Positions 60,311 through 64,000 of a stretch of DNA of 64,000 nt are shown one piece after another. Each line of letters starts with the position of its first letter. The first letter of the stretch is position 1. The notes under the pieces were generated by a model. That model had not been told where the DNA came from. It ran no database searches and worked only from the letters and a program-made list of their open reading frames with translations. The translations under genes were made by a program, and so were the position numbers. The DNA comes from Actinocatenispora sp036503555 (GTDB taxonomy: Bacteria; Actinomycetota; Actinomycetes; Mycobacteriales; Micromonosporaceae), in contig DASXWQ010000072.1 in the NCBI GenBank assembly GCA_036503555.1, positions 5,641 through 69,640 of the forward strand, read 5' to 3'.

Positions 60311-61237
60311 ATGAGCAAGATCCTGGTCACGGGAGGGCTCGGCATGATCGGCGGCCACACCGCCCGCGCCCTCGCCGACCTCGGCCACGAGGTGGTGGTC
60401 ACCGCGCACCGGCGTACCGAGGTCCCGTCGTTGCTGGCGGGCCGGGTCACGGTGGAGGCGCTGGACGTCACCGACCGGGACGCGTTCCTCACCCTCGGGA
60501 AGCGCCACGACATCGGTGACATCGTCCACCTCGCCGGCAGCATCCCCGACCCCGACGACCCGCTGCGCTACTTCCGTACCGACACCGCCGGGCTGCTCAA
60601 CGCGCTGGACGCCGCCCGCACCTGGCGGGTACGGCGGTTCGCCGTCGCCAGCAGCCTCGGTGTCTACATCGGACAGAGCGAGATCCCGTGGCACGAGGGC
60701 CTTCCGCTGCCCACCGCGGACCTGCCGCACCTGATCGTCGCGTTCAAGAAGGCCGTCGAACCGCTGACCACGCATGCCCTGCGCGGCAGCGGCGTCCAGC
60801 CGGTCGTGCTGCGCATCGGCAGCATCTGGGGGCCGCTGATGGACCCGGAGTCGCCGTTCAGCCCCATCCCCCCGTACGTCAGCGCCGTGCTGCGCGGGGA
60901 CACGCCGCGACCGTTGCCCGCCGACGTCGGTGGTGACTGGTGCTACGCGCCGGACGCCGGCCGGGCGATCGCGTTGCTGACGACGGCCGAGACCCTGGGG
61001 TACGACACGTACAACGTGTCCAGCGGCCGGCCGTACACCCGCCCGGAGCTCACCGACGCCCTGCGGGCCGCCGTACCCGGCGGGGGCGCCGAGCCGGAGC
61101 CGGGGCACCAGGACACCGGCCCGGCGCCGTACATGGACATCAGCCGGCTGACCGCGGAGACCGGCTTCACGCCGGACTTCGACGTGGCCGGTGCGGTCGC
61201 CCACTACCTGGCCTGGCGCGCCGACAACCCACGCTGA
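60311..61237 (+). CDS. NAD-dependent epimerase/dehydratase-family protein
   Basis: The 308-residue extended-SDR protein starts SKILVTGGLGMIGGHTARAL with the TGGxGxxG nucleotide motif. It has IVHLAGSIPDPDDPLRYFRT, AVASSLGVYIG, VAFKKAVEPLTTHAL and VLRIGSIWGP. At the usual catalytic YxxxK position it has FKKAVE, so the Tyr is replaced by a less common residue and activity may be altered. ATG 60311 follows GAGAGGAACGAC. It lies 22 bases after the FAD oxidase and is probably co-transcribed. Confidence 0.82.
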   Translation: MSKILVTGGLGMIGGHTARALADLGHEVVVTAHRRTEVPSLLAGRVTVEALDVTDRDAFLTLGKRHDIGDIVHLAGSIPDPDDPLRYFRTDTAGLLNALDAARTWRVRRFAVASSLGVYIGQSEIPWHEGLPLPTADLPHLIVAFKKAVEPLTTHALRGSGVQPVVLRIGSIWGPLMDPESPFSPIPPYVSAVLRGDTPRPLPADVGGDWCYAPDAGRAIALLTTAETLGYDTYNVSSGRPYTRPELTDALRAAVPGGGAEPEPGHQDTGPAPYMDISRLTAETGFTPDFDVAGAVAHYLAWRADNPR

Positions 61238-61248
61238 AAGGAGCAACC

Positions 61249-61326
61249 GTGCCCGACTCTTGCCTGACACTGATCGAGCCGGACCGCCGGTCGTACGGAG
61301 GGGGTGAGCCGTGTACGGAGGTGTGA
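61249..61326 (+). CDS. 25-residue ORF with two cysteines
   Basis: GTG 61249 is preceded by AAGGAG at a spacing of five bases. It encodes VPDSCLTLIEPDRRSYGGGE followed by PCTEV. The stop lies inside the following monooxygenase gene, whose start (61311) it overlaps by 16 bases. It sits between two co-directional redox genes. It could be a leader peptide for the next gene or a precursor of a modified peptide; two cysteines, a Gly triplet and a central Arg pair are compatible with either. No homologue was recognised. Confidence 0.4.
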   Translation: MPDSCLTLIEPDRRSYGGGEPCTEV

Positions 61327-61622
61327 TCCGGTTCGTGGTCAAGCCGGGGAAGCGGTCCGAGTTCCTGGACATCGTGCGCTGGTCCGCCCGGGTGGCCCGG
61401 GAGTCCGAGCCCGGCACGCTCCGCCTCGACGCGTACGTGGTGGACAGCGAGCCCGACATCGTCTACGGGTACGAGGCGTACGCGGACGCCGACGCCTTCC
61501 AGGCACACGTCTCCAACCCGGCCGTGCAGAGGTTCGGTGAGGTGGTGGACGAACTGGTGGAGGGCTGGACGATGGTGATCCCGTTCGGCGACAGCGTCGT
61601 GTCCAACGTCGACGAGCCGTGA
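61311..61622 (+). CDS. Antibiotic biosynthesis monooxygenase (ABM)-like protein
   Basis: A 103-residue ferredoxin-like-fold protein with GVIRFVVKPGKRSEFLDIVR, RESEPGTLRLDAYVVDSEPD, YGYEAYADADAFQAHVSNPA and FGEVVDELVEGWTMV. ABM proteins are cofactor-independent monooxygenases or stress-response proteins such as YgiN. The conserved His (FQAHVSN) is present. GTG 61311 has GGAGGGGGTG upstream. It follows the epimerase-like gene and may work on the same pathway. Confidence 0.83.
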   Translation: MYGGVIRFVVKPGKRSEFLDIVRWSARVARESEPGTLRLDAYVVDSEPDIVYGYEAYADADAFQAHVSNPAVQRFGEVVDELVEGWTMVIPFGDSVVSNVDEP

Positions 61623-61654
61623 CGCGCCCGGTCGCCGGCCGGGACGTTCGCGGC

Positions 61655-62698
61655 TCAGCCGGCGGCGGGTACGACCAGGTCGCGGGTGATGTCGGCGACG
61701 GTGGGGCAGCCGGCCAGCGTCATGGTGTCGCGCAGCTCGGTGGTGAGCGTGTCCAGCACGTCGCGTACGCCGGACTCGCCCGCGGCGGCGAGCCCCCACA
61801 GGTACGGCCGGCCGACCAGCACGGCGCGGGCGCCGAGCGCGAGCGCCCGGAACACCGCCCCACCGGTACGGATCCCGCCGTCCACCAACACCGGCACGTC
61901 GACCGCGGCGACCACGTCGGGCAGCGCGACGGCCGTGGGTACGGTGCCGTCGAGCTGCCGGCCGCCGTGGTTGGAGACGATGACGCTGTCGGCGCCGTGC
62001 TCGACCGCGCGTACCGCGTCGTCGGCGCGCAGCACGCCCTTGACCGTGAGCGGCAACCCGAGGGCGGTCAGCCAGTCCAGGTCCGCCCAGGTGAGCGAGC
62101 GGTCCCAGCGGCTGGCCACGTGCGCGCGGGTGGAGCCGTCGCCGAGGTGGGTGGTGACGGCGGCACCGGCCGGAAGCGGACCGAGCGTGCCGTGCCGGCG
62201 GGAGCGCGGGCGGTGTCCTTCAACGGGGCGGTCCAGGGTGAGCACGATCCGCTCGTACCCGGCCGTGGCGGCGTTCGCGACGACCCGGCGGGTGTGCGCC
62301 CGGTCCTCGCTGACGTACAGCTGGAGCCAACGGCGGCCGGGCAGGGCGGCGAGGTCGTGCAGGTCGGTGGTGGCGCTGGTGGCCAGGCAGTACACGGTGC
62401 CGACGGCACCGGCAGCGGTGGCCACCGCGGTCTCGCCGTCCGGGTGCAGGGCGCGCTGCCGGCCGGCCGGCGCCAGCAGTACCGGGGTGGTGAGGGGGCC
62501 GCCGAGCAGGTCGGTGGCGGTGTCGACGGTGCTGACGTCGACCATCGTGCGGGGCCGCAGCCACCAGCGGTCCCAGCCTTTTTCGTTGCCGGTGACCGTG
62601 GTCTCGCGGCCGGCGCCGGCGGTGATGAAGTCCCAGGTGGCGGGCGGCAGTAGTCGCTCGGCCCGGTCCCGGAAGCCGGTGATGGGAGAGTCGTTCAC
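61655..62698 (-). CDS. FMN-dependent alpha-hydroxy-acid oxidising protein
   Basis: The 347-residue TIM-barrel flavoprotein has LPPATWDFITAGAGRETTVT, the FMN contact TPVLLAPAGRQRALHPDGET, LPLTVKGVLRADDAVRAVEH (Lys), SVIVSNHGGRQLDGTVPTAV with the catalytic His and Arg, and VLVDGGIRTGGAVFRALALG. The family includes lactate monooxygenase, glycolate oxidase and mandelate dehydrogenase; the exact substrate is unknown. It starts at GTG 62698. It converges on the ABM gene and probably has its own promoter upstream near 62710. Confidence 0.9.
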   Translation of the reverse strand: MNDSPITGFRDRAERLLPPATWDFITAGAGRETTVTGNEKGWDRWWLRPRTMVDVSTVDTATDLLGGPLTTPVLLAPAGRQRALHPDGETAVATAAGAVGTVYCLATSATTDLHDLAALPGRRWLQLYVSEDRAHTRRVVANAATAGYERIVLTLDRPVEGHRPRSRRHGTLGPLPAGAAVTTHLGDGSTRAHVASRWDRSLTWADLDWLTALGLPLTVKGVLRADDAVRAVEHGADSVIVSNHGGRQLDGTVPTAVALPDVVAAVDVPVLVDGGIRTGGAVFRALALGARAVLVGRPYLWGLAAAGESGVRDVLDTLTTELRDTMTLAGCPTVADITRDLVVPAAG

Positions 62699-62820
62699 GC
62701 CGCTAGCATAACGACCGTACTGCTATGCGTCGCGGAGGCCGCCCGCGAGCTCGTACGCGCCGCGGCGACCCGCACCACCAGACCGTCCGGCCTCACCGGC
62801 CGCGCCGCGGGGGCGACGGG

Positions 62821-63444
62821 ATGAGCCGCCTCGCCGAGCGGATCGTCGACGCCGCGGTCGCGCTGCTGCCCGACCCCCGGGTACGCGAGCGCTACCGCGA
62901 GGAGCGGCGCGCCGATCTGGCGGGTGCGGCCGATGTGGGCCGGACCCCGCTGCGGATGTCGTACGGCCTGGCGCTGGCCGCCGTCCGGCTCGCCGTGGCG
63001 CAGCGGCGGCAGGGCCCGCTCCCCGACGCGGCAGGGACCCGCCTGGCCGGGGGACGGCGGCTACTTCCGTTGCAGGACTTCGTGTCCGCCGTACTCGGTG
63101 GGGTCGTCACCATCGTCGTGTCGGACCGTCCCTGGCAGGGATTCAGCTCCGGCTTCGCGGTCCACCCCCTGTCGATGTACGTCTGGGCCTGCCTGGCCCT
63201 GCCCGCCGCGTGGGCCGTGGCGCTGGCCGTGCACGGCGCGTACCGGTGGCGCGGGCTCCGGCGGATGCTGCTCGGCGCGCTGACCGTCGTGGCCGCGGTG
63301 TCGTTCACGGTCATGGCGATCGCGCCCGACCTGTCCCGGGCGGCCGTGGTCACCGTGCTGTTCGCGGACACCGTGATCGTCCTCTGTGGACGGACGGTAC
63401 GGCGCGTCGCGACACCACGGTCGGCCGACTCCGGCCCGTCCTAG
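62821..63444 (+). CDS. Integral membrane protein
   Basis: The 207-residue protein has a soluble N-terminus (RLAERIVDAAVALLPDPRVR, then ERYREERRADLAGAADVGRT) and four predicted membrane helices (FVSAVLGGVVTIVVS, MYVWACLALPAAWAVALAVH, MLLGALTVVAAVSFTVMAIA, AVVTVLFADTVIVLCG). The N-terminal pattern is seen in actinomycete membrane proteins encoded directly after PadR regulators. The preceding 96 bases are Arg-rich codons that could be the end of such a lost regulator. Function is unknown. Confidence 0.75.
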   Translation: MSRLAERIVDAAVALLPDPRVRERYREERRADLAGAADVGRTPLRMSYGLALAAVRLAVAQRRQGPLPDAAGTRLAGGRRLLPLQDFVSAVLGGVVTIVVSDRPWQGFSSGFAVHPLSMYVWACLALPAAWAVALAVHGAYRWRGLRRMLLGALTVVAAVSFTVMAIAPDLSRAAVVTVLFADTVIVLCGRTVRRVATPRSADSGPS

Positions 63445-63610
63445 GTCGTGGGTACCGTGGCGGCGCGACGGGAGCGCCGGACGCGGGGGAGCGCCAGCGC
63501 CGGTACGACGGCGAGGGCCGCGCAGCCCAGCGTGCACAAAAACGTGTGGCCGAACGCGCCGCTCGTGGCCCGGTCCCGTCCGACCGCGCGCGGCCGGACG
63601 GGACGCGGCG
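63441..63610 (-). pseudogene. MFS (DHA2-type) transporter, 3-prime fragment
   Basis: The minus strand reads ATSGAFGHTFLCTLGCAALA, then VVPALALPRVRRSRRAATVP and ends TT with a stop at 63441. This is the last membrane helix and cytoplasmic tail of a 14-helix MFS exporter; nothing of the preceding helices is present. It starts where the substrate-binding protein gene stops. Its stop overlaps that of the convergent membrane gene (CTAG). Confidence 0.55.
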
Positions 63611-64000
63611 TCAGGACTTCACGTACAGGCTCGTGAAGACCTCGCTGCCGGAGGTCGGCGAGATGAACGCACCGCCGACCCGGGATCCGTGCAGCACAAA
63701 GGATTCCGCGTAGTAGAGCGGGATCGCCGGCGCGTACTTCGTGGTCATCGTCTTCTCCAGGGCGGACCACTGCGGCGCCGCCTCGGCGGCGGGCATCGCG
63801 GACAGCTCGTCGATCCGCTTGTTGATGTCCGGCGCGTTGAAGTAGACCGTGTCGTTGTTGCCCTTCGCCCGGATGGACCGGCCGTCGAACAGCACCGGCA
63901 GCGTCGCCGCGCCGCTCGGCCAGTCCGCGCCCCAGCCCGTCTGGTAGAAGTCGTACGGCGGGTGCTGGCCGAGCGAGGTGGAGAAGCTCGTCGCGTCCAG
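63611..64000 (-). CDS. Peptide ABC transporter substrate-binding protein, C-terminal part
   Basis: The visible 129 residues are the end of an OppA/DppA-family (SBP_bac_5) lipoprotein: LGQHPPYDFYQTGWGADWPS, DTVYFNAPDINKRIDELSAM, ALEKTMTTKYAPAIPLYYAE and SGSEVFTSLYVKS. The GWGADWPS block is a conserved part of the ligand lobe. The gene continues past the last base of the window, so its start, signal peptide and partner permeases are not seen. Confidence 0.88.
   Translation of the reverse strand: MDATSFSTSLGQHPPYDFYQTGWGADWPSGAATLPVLFDGRSIRAKGNNDTVYFNAPDINKRIDELSAMPAAEAAPQWSALEKTMTTKYAPAIPLYYAESFVLHGSRVGGAFISPTSGSEVFTSLYVKS

Noticed and set aside
61619..62711. Two plus-strand frames opposite the alpha-hydroxy-acid oxidase
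   Set aside because: Both are Ser/Arg/Gly-rich antisense of a protein with full catalytic motifs.

Overview
The window is very GC-rich DNA with GTG starts, purine-rich ribosome binding sites and many start/stop overlaps. Its gene families are typical of a spore-forming actinomycete: a GerW-type spore protein, an AfsR-like regulator, a DinB protein of the DUF664 type, a DIP1984 protein and an ECF sigma factor paired with a YCII protein. A member of the Micromonosporaceae or a close relative is likely, but that is an inference from gene content. No rRNA, CRISPR array or complete tRNA was seen.

Layout. 0-8 kb: an ArsR regulator with a collapsed VOC gene, a phosphotransferase, GerW, and a three-gene minus-strand operon headed by a 1370-residue zinc-ribbon/TPR/CHAT-protease protein. 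8-28 kb: an AfsR-like regulator, a membrane protein with a coupled 34-codon leader, YCII plus sigma factor, a two-component system divergent from a lipoprotein/adaptor/ATPase/permease efflux operon, a secreted GH71 alpha-glucanase, DinB, DIP1984, a SMI1/KNR4-like gene with an apparent frameshift, and an MFS transporter. 28.3-34 kb: a degraded accessory island with an IS5-type remnant, a serine-recombinase stub, a phosphotransferase, an MFS stub, two GNAT acetyltransferases and a broken O-methyltransferase. 34-41 kb: a membrane protein and TetR pair with twin operators, a MOSC/ferredoxin-reductase fusion and a GT-C glycosyltransferase. 41.7-44.1 kb: a GH25 lysozyme with small ORFs, resembling a prophage lysis remnant. 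44.3-47.4 kb: a cytochrome P450 preceded by a 28-codon ORF ending in an aromatic-rich tail, with a divergent MFS exporter. 47.5-49.6 kb: decayed PucR and SDR genes around an amidohydrolase, ending in an IS5-like terminus. 49.6-64 kb: a quinone oxidoreductase with HxlR regulators, proline dehydrogenase, a HAD hydrolase, nadC / nitronate monooxygenase-like / nadB, an AraC regulator, a run of flavin and NAD(P) redox genes, and the C-terminal end of a peptide-binding protein that continues past the window.

The best candidate for an undescribed system is the P450 with its tiny precursor at 44.3-47.4 kb. It has the architecture of the P450-crosslinked RiPPs (biarylitides, cittilins, atropopeptides such as tryptorubin), but its C-terminal sequence (WQIYYVVY) is not a core I recognise. 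Runners-up are the CHAT/TPR operon and the nadC-NMO-nadB operon without nadA. At least ten genes carry frameshifts or truncations. Some shifts lie in homopolymer runs, so sequencing error should be excluded before all of them are called pseudogenes.
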